From positions 124,001 to 188,000 of the forward strand of contig CBDCWW010000004.1 of the NCBI GenBank assembly GCA_965223585.1: 64,000 bases of DNA. The letters are read 5' to 3'. A program made the translations under genes and the position numbers. Each line of letters begins with the position of its first letter. Position 1 is the first letter of the stretch. Source of the DNA: CBDCVN01 sp965223585 (GTDB taxonomy: Bacteria > Deinococcota > Deinococci > Deinococcales > Trueperaceae). Below, piece after piece: positions 1 to 8,704 of this stretch. The notes below the pieces were generated by a model. It made no database searches and was not told where the DNA came from. It was given only the letters and a program-made list of their open reading frames with translations.

Positions 1-1
1 T

Positions 2-158
2 GAAAAATGTTTCGATAAGATTGATAGGCAAGCATTGCTTAAAAAGCTATCTGCTATTCCATCTATCCAGCGTATAGTTGGCAAATGGCTTAAGGCAGGC
101 ATTATGGATAATGGGAAATTGTTATTTCCTGAAGCTGGTGTTCCTCAGGGTGGCGTTA
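2..158 (+). pseudogene. outer group II intron reverse transcriptase, 5' exon (cut by inner intron)
   Basis: This is the middle part of a group II intron RT; its N-terminus lies before the window. The frame reads EKCFDKID...WLKAGIMDNG...GVPQGGV, the usual RT segment leading to the VPQGG motif. After base 158 the frame runs into the inner intron and stops at 179. The rest of the protein resumes in the correct frame at base 2550, so the gene is interrupted rather than simply truncated. If the inner intron splices out, the joined protein would read VPQGGVISPLLANVALHG, as expected for this family. Confidence 0.8.
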
Positions 159-770
159 GTGTGCTACGAAGCGTACATTGATAATGCTCAACATAGAAAG
201 GAGTTAAAATAGATTGAGACGGATGCTTACCCCAAAGCACCGAGGCTGAACTGGCAGGCAGGGGACAAGGAGTAATAACCTGTCTGAAGCCCAGTGAACA
301 AGGGACAACCTGCTGACACTCCGTTACAGCACAAGGTCTCAAGCCTGAATCTGATTATGACTACGCAAGAAACCTTTGTTTGAAGCGTCCACACCTTGAG
401 CACACTGTTAAACAACGGAGATGGTGTGAGGCATCAGGTAACCAAGCTATTTACGCGGATGGTGAAAAGGCTTTTTCGGTGGAGCCAAATTGCTCTAGTT
501 ATAGGGGTATAAACTATCAGCTGATGTCGGGGACACGAGGAATGTGTCTTACGGGCGTAAAGAAGGAGTCTAAGGTCAGAGAATGTATCAATGTATGAAC
601 GTAGGAAGCACATGTACTGATCCTGTAAAGGATTGGGCTAACTGCAGCTGAAGTAGTACATGTGTGGCAGAGCTACCGTAGTAGTCAGAACTAGGGAAAG
701 CCTAGTACGAGGCGAAGGGTAGCAGTTATTGCAGGAAGATATGTGAGGGAAGTAGAGAGGACTAAGAAGT

Positions 771-2447
771 ATGACCGATATTATCAAAACCCAACGTAGC
801 TTTGCTCGAAAAGCGAGGTATGAACCTCAGCATCGATTTACGCATCTATATCGGATCATTTGCCGTGAGGATTGGATAACAGCAGCATTGAGAGCAGTGC
901 TATCAAATCAAGGGGCACGTACAGCAGGTATTGACGGGATAACGAGGAAGATGCTTGAATCAGACTCGGCTCAACAGAAAGTTGTGAGTGAGTTAAAAGA
1001 TGAGTTGTACTCACAAAGCTTTCAACCAATGCCTGTGAAACGAGTATACATTCCTAAGTCCAAAGGAAAAACCCGACCTCTTGGTATTGCAACCATCAAA
1101 GATAGAGCAGTACAAATGCTAATCAAGATGGTTATGGAACCAATTTGGGAAGGTGAATTCCTCAATTGCTCAAATGGCTTTCGACCACAACGTAGGGCAA
1201 TGGATTGCATCGCCTTACTAGATAGCTATATTAATAATAGAGGTAAATTCTTTTGGGTCATCGAAGGAGATATACGTAATGCCTTTGGAAGCATCCAACA
1301 TAAGATTTTAGAGAGGCTTCTAAATGAGCGCATTGCTGATCCAAAGCTGCTCAAACTCATCAACAGTCTTCTTAAAGCAGGTGTTCTAGAAGGTGGTTTG
1401 TTTCAAACAACTAAGGTAGGTGTGCCGCAAGGGGCCATATGCGCACCTTTGCTATCCAACATCTATCTCCATCAGCTGGATCTTTATTGGTGGAGAACGT
1501 ACGGAGGTCTGGACCGAAAGGCTAAAGAGCGAAGACGAAAAGCATACAAGGGTAACTGTTCCCTGATAAGGTATGCAGATGATTGGTTACTTCTAACTAA
1601 TGGGAGTAAGGCAGAAGCTTATCGACTAAGGGAGGAGTTTCAGGTATTCCTAGCTGAAGAACTTCAGCTGGAGCTTGCTGTTGAGAAAACCCGAGTGACA
1701 CATGTAAATGAGGGCTTTAACTTTCTAGGCTTTTACATACGTCGGTACATTAGCAGGAATGATAGACCCAAGATGTTAGTGATACCTAGTCAAAAGTCGA
1801 AAGATCGTTTGAAGACCACTATTAAAGACATGACATCACGAAAGTCTTTTCGAGATGCACCACTGCTTAAACTTAGTGCTTTGAATGCAGTTCTACGAGG
1901 TTGGATAAATTATTATTGCCATTGCAATGCAAAGGAAACAGCTAAAGACTTAGATTACTGGGTCAATCAACGTTTCTTTATTTGGCTTAAGAACCATCAT
2001 CGTTTACCTGCAAGGCAAATTATTGCTAAGTATAAACAACGTGAGCATGAGACTAGGGATAACTGGGGTATACGTAATGGTGAAAAGTGGCTTTATCTTT
2101 ATAAGATGAGTGATCTACCTATCACCAAGTATCGCTCTCGCAAACCTGAAAATCCTTATCTCACACAGCAATGGTTAACAAGCATAGAGAAACCTGAAGT
2201 GCCCATCCCTGAAAACGTTTGGAGAGGAAATGCACCTAATAATGAGAGATGGCGAGAGATCAAAGCAGAGGTTATAACAGAACGAGGAGCAAGATGTGAG
2301 CAGTGTGGCAGCACCTATAATCTTGAATTACACCATATTAAAGCTAAACGATATGGCGGTAAGGATGAAAAGGATAATGCACAGCTGCTTTGCAAACGGT
2401 GCCACGTACAAACACCTAGCTATGGAGACCGTAGACGGCTGCAATAA
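771..2447 (+). CDS. ltrA: group II intron RT-maturase with HNH endonuclease domain (inner intron)
   Basis: This 558-residue intron-encoded protein would aid splicing and copy the intron RNA into DNA at new sites. RT motifs are in order: IDGI near residue 54, NGFRPQRR near 136, GVPQGAICAPLLSN near 222, and the catalytic RYADDW near 268. A maturase X domain follows (LRGWINYYCHCN near 377). The C-terminus is a zinc-type HNH nuclease with CEQCGS, ELHHIKAKRYGG and CKRCH. The length and domain set are complete. The gene lies in intron domain IV, and its stop is followed directly by domain V. Confidence 0.93.
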   Translation: MTDIIKTQRSFARKARYEPQHRFTHLYRIICREDWITAALRAVLSNQGARTAGIDGITRKMLESDSAQQKVVSELKDELYSQSFQPMPVKRVYIPKSKGKTRPLGIATIKDRAVQMLIKMVMEPIWEGEFLNCSNGFRPQRRAMDCIALLDSYINNRGKFFWVIEGDIRNAFGSIQHKILERLLNERIADPKLLKLINSLLKAGVLEGGLFQTTKVGVPQGAICAPLLSNIYLHQLDLYWWRTYGGLDRKAKERRRKAYKGNCSLIRYADDWLLLTNGSKAEAYRLREEFQVFLAEELQLELAVEKTRVTHVNEGFNFLGFYIRRYISRNDRPKMLVIPSQKSKDRLKTTIKDMTSRKSFRDAPLLKLSALNAVLRGWINYYCHCNAKETAKDLDYWVNQRFFIWLKNHHRLPARQIIAKYKQREHETRDNWGIRNGEKWLYLYKMSDLPITKYRSRKPENPYLTQQWLTSIEKPEVPIPENVWRGNAPNNERWREIKAEVITERGARCEQCGSTYNLELHHIKAKRYGGKDEKDNAQLLCKRCHVQTPSYGDRRRLQ

Positions 2448-2448
2448 T

Positions 2449-2485
2449 GGAAAGCGAAGTGACGGGAAACTGTCACGCTTCGTTT
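2449..2485 (+). ncRNA. domain V of inner group II intron
   Basis: Directly after the RT stop codon a 37-nt hairpin pairs AGCGAAGTGAC with GTCACGCTTCGTT around a GGGAAACT loop. This is the expected position and size of the catalytic domain V. Domain VI follows, up to the intron end at 2549. Confidence 0.7.
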
Positions 2486-2549
2486 GGGAAGAGGGATAGG
2501 GAAACACACTAATCGGAAGATTTGAAGGTGCGCCCCGTCCCTACTTCAT

Positions 2550-3502
2550 TTTCGCCATTACTTGCCAATGTAGCATTACATGGTATAGAAGAGTGCGCCA
2601 GTCTAGGACTTACACAACGTACCAAAGTTCAAGCGCCAAGGCTAATACGCTATGCTGACGACTTGGTGGTTTTACATCGAGACCTTGAAGTGATAGAGCA
2701 AGTCAAGACTAAGTTAGAAACTTGGCTTGCCGAATATGGTCTAAAATTTAAGCCCAGTAAAACAAGCATCACTCACACTCTAACTCCTTATGAAGGTAAG
2801 GTAGGGTTTGATTTCCTTAGTTTTCACTTCCGTCAACATCTTGTAAGTAAGTACCGTGCGAAGGTAACTCTTTATGGTAAGTCGAAACCTTTTACAACAC
2901 TCATAACACCCAGCCGTGAAGCTCAACGTAAGCATGTGGTTAAACTCAAATTGACTATACGTCAATATAAGAGTGCACCTGCTAAAGATCTTATTCATAG
3001 ACTCAATCCTATTATACGAGGGTGGACAAACTACCATCGTCAGGTTGTTTCTTCAAAGGTCTTTAATAGATTGGACTATAATATGTTCTATCAACTCACA
3101 CGATGGGTGAAATGGCGTGTTAAAAAGGGTTTCAGAAGGGCTTGCCAGAAATACCTGATACAAGGTCGTCTACATGAGGGTGAGGCAAGACTTTACCTTC
3201 ATGGTGACACACTTATCAAGCGACATGTGAAAATTATAGGTGATCGTAGTCCCTTTGATGGTGACGTGATTTACTGGGCAACTCGATTAGGGCGTTCCCC
3301 TGGAATGTCGACTAGTAAGGCAAAACTTCTCCAAAGGCAAAAAGGGCGCTGTTGGCACTGTAACTTACCCTTTTCTTCCACGGATATCATGGAAATACAC
3401 CATATTGACTGTGACAGTAGTAATAATCATTATTACAATCTTGCACTCGTTATGGGACATTGCCATGACACTCTTCACAGAAGTGCTCATGACAAGAGTT
3501 AA
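2550..3502 (+). CDS. ltrA: outer group II intron reverse transcriptase, 3' part with HNH domain
   Basis: This is the C-terminal part of the RT whose 5' part ends at 158. It starts in frame at ISPLLANVALHG, then has the catalytic RYADDL, the maturase region (IIRGWTNYHRQVV) and an HNH module with CWHC, EIHHIDCDSSNN and GHCHDTLHR. An ATG at 2522 could give a stand-alone protein, but those first codons lie inside the inner intron's domain VI and are not homologous sequence. The expected product therefore depends on splicing of the inner intron. Confidence 0.85.
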
Positions 3503-3511
3503 TACCTTGAG

Positions 3512-3546
3512 GAGCCGTGTGACGCGAAAGTGTCATGCACGGTTTT
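3512..3546 (+). ncRNA. domain V of outer group II intron
   Basis: The sequence GAGCCGTGTGACGCGAAAG followed by TGTCATGCACGGTT is a canonical bacterial domain V (GAGCCGU...GAAA...ACGGUU). A domain VI-like stem (GGGGAGAG/CTCCC) follows and the intron probably ends near TATCGAC at about 3581. The same RT tail plus domain V start reappears, on the minus strand, at 59087-59125. Confidence 0.8.
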
Positions 3547-3597
3547 GCAGTGGCGGTGGGGAGAGCGATCTCCCTATCGACCATAACCCGCTGATCC

Positions 3598-3774
3598 TAC
3601 TTTGAAGCAGGTTTCGCTCTTGGACTTAATAAACCTATTATCTGGACATGTCGTGAGGACAATATAAGTGATTGCCACTTTGATACTAGGCAATATAACC
3701 ATATAGTGTGGCAAACTCCAACAGACTTAAAAACAAAACTTACAAATAGAATTCTTGCGACAGCACCTTTTTAA
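3598..3774 (+). pseudogene. C-terminal remnant of a nucleoside deoxyribosyltransferase/TIR-like gene (intron 3' exon)
   Basis: Downstream of the outer intron the frame reads YFEAGFALGLNKPIIWTCRE, then HFDTRQYNHIVWQ, ending ILATAPF. This pattern (EAG.A.GL.K..I..C...; FD...YNHI.W) is familiar from the C-terminus of nucleoside 2-deoxyribosyltransferase-like or TIR-like proteins. An in-frame TGA lies seven bases upstream of the recognisable part, so the junction is damaged. This fragment is probably the gene into which the outer intron inserted. The family call is from memory of the motif and is moderate. Confidence 0.45.
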
Positions 3775-3981
3775 GCTAAGATTATATTCTCATAAAACCT
3801 TTTCCACGCTTGATAACAGAACTTATTCTGTACTAAACAGCATCAAACAATCAGAAAAACAAGCTAATTTTGAGGTGAACCCAATTGATCGGACAAAAAA
3901 TTAAGGTTAATTAAGACCTACTAAAATAATAACAAACTGAGATTACATTGTTTGTAAGCTCGATAACAGTTTGCTCTGTTG

Positions 3982-4806
3982 TTATTGGCTTAGTTTTTCC
4001 TTTCTGTAAACTAACTCAGGTGTTTTGTACTGCAATGATTGATGTGGACGTTCACTATTATAAAATTGCAAGTACTTTCCTATTTCTTCCCTTCCTTGCT
4101 CAATATTTTTGTACTCCTTAAGGTATACCTCTTCATATTTTACAGTTCTCCACAACCTTTCTGTAAATATATTATCCATGTATGAACCTCTTCCATCCAT
4201 GCTGATTGCTATTTCATTTGCCTTCAATATATCTGTAAACTCATAACTCGTGTACTGACTACCTTGATCTGTATTGAATATCTCTGGCTTCTCTCCTTCC
4301 AATGCCTCTTCTAATGCTTCTATACAGAACGTTGCTTTCATGTTACTTGAAACTTCCCATGAGACTACATAACGGCTATACCAATCCATTACTACTACCA
4401 GATAGCAATACCCTCCTTGTAAACGTATATAGGTGATATCACTAGCCCATACCTGATTTGGTTTGTTTATGATTTTGTTTTTCAGAAGGTATGGGTAAAT
4501 TTTGTGTCCTTCCTTTGGTTTACTTAATTTGGGCTTGGCATAAATTGCTTGCAAACCCATCAGGCACATCAAACGATATACTCTTTTGTGATTGACTTTA
4601 TAGCTTTCTCCATTGAGCATTGCTGTTATCTTACGATAGCCTAGAAAAGGATGATCTGTATATAACTCATCTATCCTTTGCATCAACTTTTCATTGAGAT
4701 CACTGATTCCTGTAGGTCGATAGTAATAACTACTACGATTCAGGTTCAGTAACTCACATTGTTTAGTAATGCTCAATTGAGGGTGCTTTGGGTCAACTAT
4801 CAACAT
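3982..4806 (-). CDS. IS3-family transposase OrfB (DDE integrase)
   Basis: This 274-residue protein carries the rve-type DDE catalytic core: D in VWASDITYI, D in FNTDQGSQYTS, and E in the ERLWRTVKYEEVYL segment. It starts with the HTH_21-like region (YRPTGISDLNEKLMQRIDEL, FLGYRKITAML). It sits just after orfA in a different frame; the TTTTTTG run near the orfA end may allow -1 frameshifting to a fused OrfAB, as known for IS3 elements. It also has its own ATG. Confidence 0.93.
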   Translation of the reverse strand: MLIVDPKHPQLSITKQCELLNLNRSSYYYRPTGISDLNEKLMQRIDELYTDHPFLGYRKITAMLNGESYKVNHKRVYRLMCLMGLQAIYAKPKLSKPKEGHKIYPYLLKNKIINKPNQVWASDITYIRLQGGYCYLVVVMDWYSRYVVSWEVSSNMKATFCIEALEEALEGEKPEIFNTDQGSQYTSYEFTDILKANEIAISMDGRGSYMDNIFTERLWRTVKYEEVYLKEYKNIEQGREEIGKYLQFYNSERPHQSLQYKTPELVYRKEKLSQ

Positions 4807-4820
4807 ACGTTCCTCTTGGC

Positions 4821-5114
4821 TCAGTTTTTGAGCCCTTTGGACAAAAAATCTAATTCCATTTTCAACTTACCGATCTGTTCGTATAGTGCAGCCTCTCTAC
4901 GTTCTTGTAGTCTTGCTTTTCTGCCTCTTAGTAGTGAAAATCTTTCATTCAATGCCTCTGATCCAGCTTTTTTCCATTCTTTAATTTGAGTGGTGTGTAC
5001 ACCATATTGACTTGCTAATTCTGCAAGATTTTTCTCCCCAGCTATGGCTGCTGCTGCAACTTTAGCTTTGAATTCTTTCTTATATGTTTTTCTTATTCCT
5101 TTTGTCTGGCTCAT
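4821..5114 (-). CDS. IS3-family OrfA (HTH transposase subunit)
   Basis: This 97-residue protein has an N-terminal HTH typical of IS3/IS150 OrfA (YKKEFKAKVAAAAIAGEKNLAELASQYGVHTTQIKEWKK), followed by a leucine-rich coiled stretch (LYEQIGKLKMELDFL) used for multimerisation. It ends 15 nt before the orfB start codon on the same strand. It would bind the IS ends and supply the DNA-binding half of the fusion transposase. Confidence 0.9.
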   Translation of the reverse strand: MSQTKGIRKTYKKEFKAKVAAAAIAGEKNLAELASQYGVHTTQIKEWKKAGSEALNERFSLLRGRKARLQERREAALYEQIGKLKMELDFLSKGLKN

Positions 5115-5255
5115 TTATATCTCCATATTCTAGATATTTTACATCTTTAATGGACCTTAATTTCGCCGGGGTTTTTTGTCTAAATTTTGGGGGTAAGCTC
5201 ATTTCCATACTGTACGTTATCACTTTGAGTATCGTCTTCCGACTTGATAAACGCC

Positions 5256-5636
5256 TTAGTCAATCCAATATTCTGTCAACATAGTATTCCAAGGGGTAAA
5301 GAGATAGCCTTTGGAAACATCTTGCAATGCGCCTTGCACATCCATCATAGTATTAATTTCGGCAAGCACCTCACCAAGATTATTGAATTCCACTTCAAAA
5401 CGTGCATTACACTTTTTCATCTCTTTTTCATAAGGTGATCCCATACTAATTGCTTCTGATTCTTCTTGAACGTAGTCTCCAGTAACTATGGAAACGCTCA
5501 GTTTTGGACTTGCGTTACGAAAACAAATAAGCTCATCTCCGTTACGCTCCACGGTAAGACCATAGCTTTGTAATGATTTTAAGGCGCTATCTAAATTAGC
5601 TTTGTTAGACTCAAAAAACACCATGAAATTTGGCAT
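5256..5636 (-). CDS. hypothetical protein, 126 aa
   Basis: This is a single-domain soluble protein with mixed alpha/beta character, starting MPNFMVFFESNKANLDSALK and ending WNTMLTEYWID. There are no signal peptide or membrane segments and no recognised motif. It lies alone between the IS3 copy and a transposon-end remnant. The compact size and acidic composition would suit an immunity or antitoxin-like protein, but there is no direct evidence. Codon pattern and lack of low-complexity sequence argue for a real gene. Confidence 0.6.
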   Translation of the reverse strand: MPNFMVFFESNKANLDSALKSLQSYGLTVERNGDELICFRNASPKLSVSIVTGDYVQEESEAISMGSPYEKEMKKCNARFEVEFNNLGEVLAEINTMMDVQGALQDVSKGYLFTPWNTMLTEYWID

Positions 5637-5770
5637 TATTTACCCTTAGTCATAACTAGTATTAGACACCCAAGCAAGTGCATAACTACCTATACTAATA
5701 TATGTTACTTCACTTAACAAATGGCACTGTTTCTTGTTTTATCCTACCACCAATTTCATTTCTTATTTTG

Positions 5771-5829
5771 CTACTTTGGAGGCCCATTTATCGCACAAAA
5801 AATAGGCCCATTTATGAGGCAAAGTGACA
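5771..5829 (+). repeat. orphan right end of a Tn5053-like transposon
   Basis: Two copies of the unit GGCCCATTTAT(C/G) plus CAAAGTGACA match the right end of the TniAB transposon at 35449-35519, including the terminal GTGACA. No transposase lies beside it, so it is a leftover end or the end of a deleted copy. Confidence 0.7.
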
Positions 5830-5962
5830 CCCCTTATAGAACAATGTGAATCTGGCAAAAAACTATGCTCAAAACAAACTAATTTCCGTATAGCGCATTA
5901 TCACACAACGTCAATAATTAATCTTCGTGCAAAGAACACTGTTATAACCTACATTGCATAGT

Positions 5963-6745
5963 ATGAAAGAAAGCTTTGCCTTCCGCATTCCTTGGCCCCG
6001 TGATTTCCCCAATGTATTGACTCACTGTACAGTCAAACAGCGAGATCAACACCCCGCCTATAAAAAAGCCAAAACGGGTGACCACAAGGCAGCTATTGAA
6101 CTTGCCAAAGACCTGCTTGATAACACTGTACTCGAAAAATTAAAAACTCTCACAGCAAAGCAAAATCCTGTCCTCATTCCTGTCGGAGCAATTGAAAGAG
6201 AAGGATACAACGCTATTCCTCCAGCTATGGCAGCAGAAATTGGCTCACGACTTTCAATGGTAGTAGATGTCAGTAATTTCTACCAAACAAACAGAGTCGA
6301 ACATACCCGTGCTCCCACTTGGCAACGTATAGTCACACCTCCCCTCTTTAAAGGAAAAGTACAGGAAAAAGAGAACTATATTTTGGTGGATGACCATACA
6401 GGCGTTGGAGGAACCCTTGCCAACCTTCGTGGATACATCGAAACTAACAACGGCAAGGTCGTTGCCATGACAACTCTAACTGCCTCACGTGAAGCAGAAA
6501 AAATTTCTCTTACAGAAAACGCATATAGTATGCTAATATCAAAATATGGAGAAGAACTTGAGCAATTCTGGAAACAAAACTTCGGCTACGGACTCGACTG
6601 CCTCACAGCAATCGAATTCAGAACCATTAACCGTCAACCATCCTTTGACGCCATCCGAGATTTCATATTTAAAGCAGCAAATGAAGCAAACAGCCGAGGT
6701 ACACAGCCAATTACAGTCTTTAATGGACAGGTAGACTCTACCTAA
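5963..6745 (+). CDS. phosphoribosyltransferase-domain protein
   Basis: This roughly 260-residue protein has a PRPP-binding loop signature, ILVDDHTGVGGTLANLRGYI (around residues 140-160), characteristic of type I phosphoribosyltransferases: two acidic residues then T-G-V-G-G-T. The N-terminus (FRIPWPRDFPNVLTHCTVKQRD) is shared by a family often found on plasmids and islands. The substrate is not known. I chose the ATG at 5963 because it precedes the conserved start, although a TTG lies nine bases upstream and no strong ribosome site is visible. It appears to be monocistronic. Confidence 0.75.
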   Translation: MKESFAFRIPWPRDFPNVLTHCTVKQRDQHPAYKKAKTGDHKAAIELAKDLLDNTVLEKLKTLTAKQNPVLIPVGAIEREGYNAIPPAMAAEIGSRLSMVVDVSNFYQTNRVEHTRAPTWQRIVTPPLFKGKVQEKENYILVDDHTGVGGTLANLRGYIETNNGKVVAMTTLTASREAEKISLTENAYSMLISKYGEELEQFWKQNFGYGLDCLTAIEFRTINRQPSFDAIRDFIFKAANEANSRGTQPITVFNGQVDST

Positions 6746-6942
6746 TAACCATTTTCCACACGGCGCATTACCAAACAAAAGCTACCCACACAAGACATAA
6801 ACTCACAACCAGTAGGTTATCTTACCCTTCCTGTGCTTACTACACACAAAATAAAAGCCACCTGAGAGGGTAAAAGACGGTAAACTTTGATCTTATCTTT
6901 ATTGAGTTCAACGCTTTTAGCAAGAAATTAAACAACTCTATT

Positions 6943-7101
6943 TTAGAGGCTTTTAATCAACATCCTCGTCAATCGACGCCGTTCATCTTCTGCTTGACTC
7001 AATCTATTTTTATAATCCACGTTATCAGCCTTCAAAGCTTCAATTTCTCTATTTGCTGCCTCAAGTCTAATTTCTAATTCTCTGATTGAGTCTCGTAACA
7101 T
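6943..7101 (-). CDS. small coiled-coil protein or C-terminal remnant (52 aa)
   Basis: A short frame from ATG at 7101 reads MLRDSIRELEIRLEAANREIEALKADNV and ends ERRRLTRMLIKSL. It is a near-perfect heptad-rich charged coil. Such tails also end larger plasmid DNA-binding proteins, so this may be a decayed end of one rather than a stand-alone gene. No convincing ribosome site is visible. Confidence 0.4.
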   Translation of the reverse strand: MLRDSIRELEIRLEAANREIEALKADNVDYKNRLSQAEDERRRLTRMLIKSL

Positions 7102-7187
7102 TTCAAGATGAAATTACACTCGAATGTTTATTGTTGAAATAACCTAAATACAAATACCCTCAACTTTTAAATACAACTGAATCAGCA

Positions 7188-7307
7188 TCAAAAAGAGGAC
7201 AAGGTTTTCTCTGTCTGTTCAAGCTTTGCATTAATCAAACACTGGCCTTGCTCAAGCCTTGAGAGTATGTCATTCATCTGCTTTAAAAGCTCATCCATTA
7301 ATTCCAT
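7188..7307 (-). CDS. possible small coiled-coil peptide (39 aa)
   Basis: The frame begins MELMDELLKQMNDILSRLEQ and ends KLEQTEKTLSSF, another heptad-like sequence on the same strand just upstream of the 52-residue frame. An alternative TTG start a few codons upstream exists. The two could be fragments of a single decayed coiled-coil gene or tandem small proteins. Support is compositional only. Confidence 0.3.
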   Translation of the reverse strand: MELMDELLKQMNDILSRLEQGQCLINAKLEQTEKTLSSF

Positions 7308-7614
7308 ACTTTCTATGTTGTTGGTGTCATCTTTCAAAACCCTTTTCTGTTGACACTTTTATTCCTATCATTGTTCCCTTAAACATCAACAAAAAACATT
7401 TATTTACTTCCGCTACGTGAAGCATTCGAGACATGCTGCACCACACAGAACGCCTCCTGAATACTGCCCAGTGGAAAACAATCTACTTCACAAACACAAA
7501 TTCCTTAACCCGAATTTCTATGTTACATTTCCCCTTCACAAAAGCAATTATTCAGCAGTTTGCTGAGGTTTTTCTATCTTTTTAGTCATGCAACAGTCCA
7601 CCATGCAGTATTAG
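7308..7614. other. intergenic, no gene seen
   Basis: About 300 bp between the small coiled-coil frame and the serine recombinase stop. I found no convincing reading frame, RNA gene or repeat. Confidence 0.5.
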
Positions 7615-8535
7615 CTACCATGCCCTTTCTCGTCCACCAACTTCCCTCATGTCGGCCTCAATAAAGCCATTGCGACAATCTGCAATAAACTCAGCTTCAC
7701 TTAATATGTCATAAACAATGTCATCCAATTCTTTATCAGACTGGTAGGTCACTGTAAGCTCATAATTCCAGTCGTCCTTATTAGGCTTTCGCATGTTGTA
7801 ACGGGATAAAACACGGTCCTCTATTTCTTGCCTTGATTGCGTTTTACCCCTCACGAACTTACTGTTGTTTTCTACACGTAGCCAAAGCTCAAGCTGGATT
7901 GTCTTTTCATTGGTATGTTCCTGCTTGTAAGCTGTAACAACCTTGTGAACCGTGCTATAAGCCTTTCCCAAAACCTTGGCCGTTTTTTTAATTGACTGGT
8001 GCTGTTTCCACATATCAATAACAAGTTCCTTGTCGTACTCGGAAACAGGTGGTCTGCCTAATCGTTTGCCCTCCTGTCTGACTCTAGCAAGGCCAGCTTT
8101 AACATTTTCTCTGATGGTGTCTGATTCGAGCTGAGCAAAGGCAGCAATCACGGTAAAGAAAAACCTTCCGTGGCTCGTAGTCGTGTCGATATTTTCAGAG
8201 TAAGAGACAAAATCAATTCCTAGCTCTTCAAAATCACCAAGGGCATCTACTAGGTCTTTGGTTGATCGAGCGAACCTAGAATACCTAAAAACTAATAAAA
8301 TATCGAATTTTCGTTTATGTGCGTCATCTAAAAGCCTCTGGAATTCTAGGCGTTTTGCTTTTTTCTCGTGACGTCCGCTTTCTTGATCAACATACACATC
8401 AAAAACATTCCATTCCCTAAGTTCAGCATATTTTTTTAATGGTATGAGTTGGGTATCGGGATTCTGGTCTTTATCAGAGGTAGAAACCCGTGCATAAATA
8501 GCAACATTCTTGGTCTTGTTTTTTTGTTGACTCAT
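7615..8535 (-). CDS. serine recombinase (resolvase/invertase family) with extra C-terminal domain
   Basis: The N-terminal resolvase domain contains the nucleophile serine in YARVSTSDKDQNP, followed by FRYSRFARSTKDL and an E-helix region (AFAQLESDTIRENVKAGLARVRQEGKRLGRPP). An HTH_7-like segment follows (IDMWKQHQSIKKTAKVLGKAYSTVHKVV). At 306 residues it is about 100 longer than a classic resolvase. The extra C-terminal part starts IQLELWLRVENNSKFVRGK and ends DMREVGGRERAW; I do not recognise its function. Just upstream of the start is a perfect palindrome that could be its operator or crossover site. Confidence 0.88.
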   Translation of the reverse strand: MSQQKNKTKNVAIYARVSTSDKDQNPDTQLIPLKKYAELREWNVFDVYVDQESGRHEKKAKRLEFQRLLDDAHKRKFDILLVFRYSRFARSTKDLVDALGDFEELGIDFVSYSENIDTTTSHGRFFFTVIAAFAQLESDTIRENVKAGLARVRQEGKRLGRPPVSEYDKELVIDMWKQHQSIKKTAKVLGKAYSTVHKVVTAYKQEHTNEKTIQLELWLRVENNSKFVRGKTQSRQEIEDRVLSRYNMRKPNKDDWNYELTVTYQSDKELDDIVYDILSEAEFIADCRNGFIEADMREVGGRERAW

Positions 8536-8546
8536 TTTGAAGCAAA

Positions 8547-8650
8547 GGTATCATAAAACATGTCTTTTATGATACCCCTAAAACTACAAAAAAAATTCCT
8601 TGAAATATGGGGTTTTTGAAGGGTTATTTTTTAGAGGTTTTATGATACCC
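8547..8650. promoter_or_regulatory. palindromic operator or recombination site upstream of the serine recombinase
   Basis: GGTATCATAAAA at 8547-8558 is perfectly inverted at 8565-8576 with a 6-bp spacer, starting 11 bp upstream of the recombinase start codon. A third half-site (TTTTATGATACCC) lies at 8638-8650, in the same direction as the second. The layout suits autoregulation or a res/crossover site. Confidence 0.6.
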
Positions 8651-8704
8651 CAAAAGTAGTGTAGGGGTAGAGTAGATTATCCGCTCTATGGTGAATTTTT
8701 CAGT

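Larger units (their letters stand above)
159..2549 (+). mobile_element. complete inner group II intron nested in another intron's RT gene
   Basis: The 5' end is GTGTGCTACG, fitting the GUGYG consensus, and the 3' end is CTACTTCAT, ending in AY. Removing exactly 159-2549 joins GGC GTT A to TT TCG CCA and restores the host RT frame, which fixes both ends independently of the consensus. The intron has about 610 nt of 5' structured RNA with no gene, including a CGTAGTAGTC segment near 690 typical of such introns, then an RT-maturase-HNH gene, then domain V and VI. It looks intact and could be splicing competent. Confidence 0.85.
3871..5201 (-). mobile_element. IS3-family insertion sequence, complete
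   Basis: The two ends begin TGAG and match over about 30 bp with mismatches, each closing with GACAAAAAA. The flanks carry a possible 3-bp duplication (TTT at 3868-3870 and 5202-5204), in line with IS3-family behaviour, though a 3-bp match is weak on its own. The two genes orfA and orfB lie on the minus strand between the repeats. Total length is 1331 bp, normal for the family. Confidence 0.8.

Noticed and set aside
2522..2549. ATG at 2522 as true start of the 3502-ending RT
   Set aside because: Bases 2522-2549 are the end of the inner intron; homology starts exactly at 2550.
5829..5848. ACCCCTTATAG similarity between 5829 and 46003 as a transposon target signature
   Set aside because: Only about 20 bp with mismatches and no matching structure around; could be chance.
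6746..6942. Possible gene between the phosphoribosyltransferase and the coiled-coil frame
   Set aside because: No frame with start, ribosome site and plausible composition was found.
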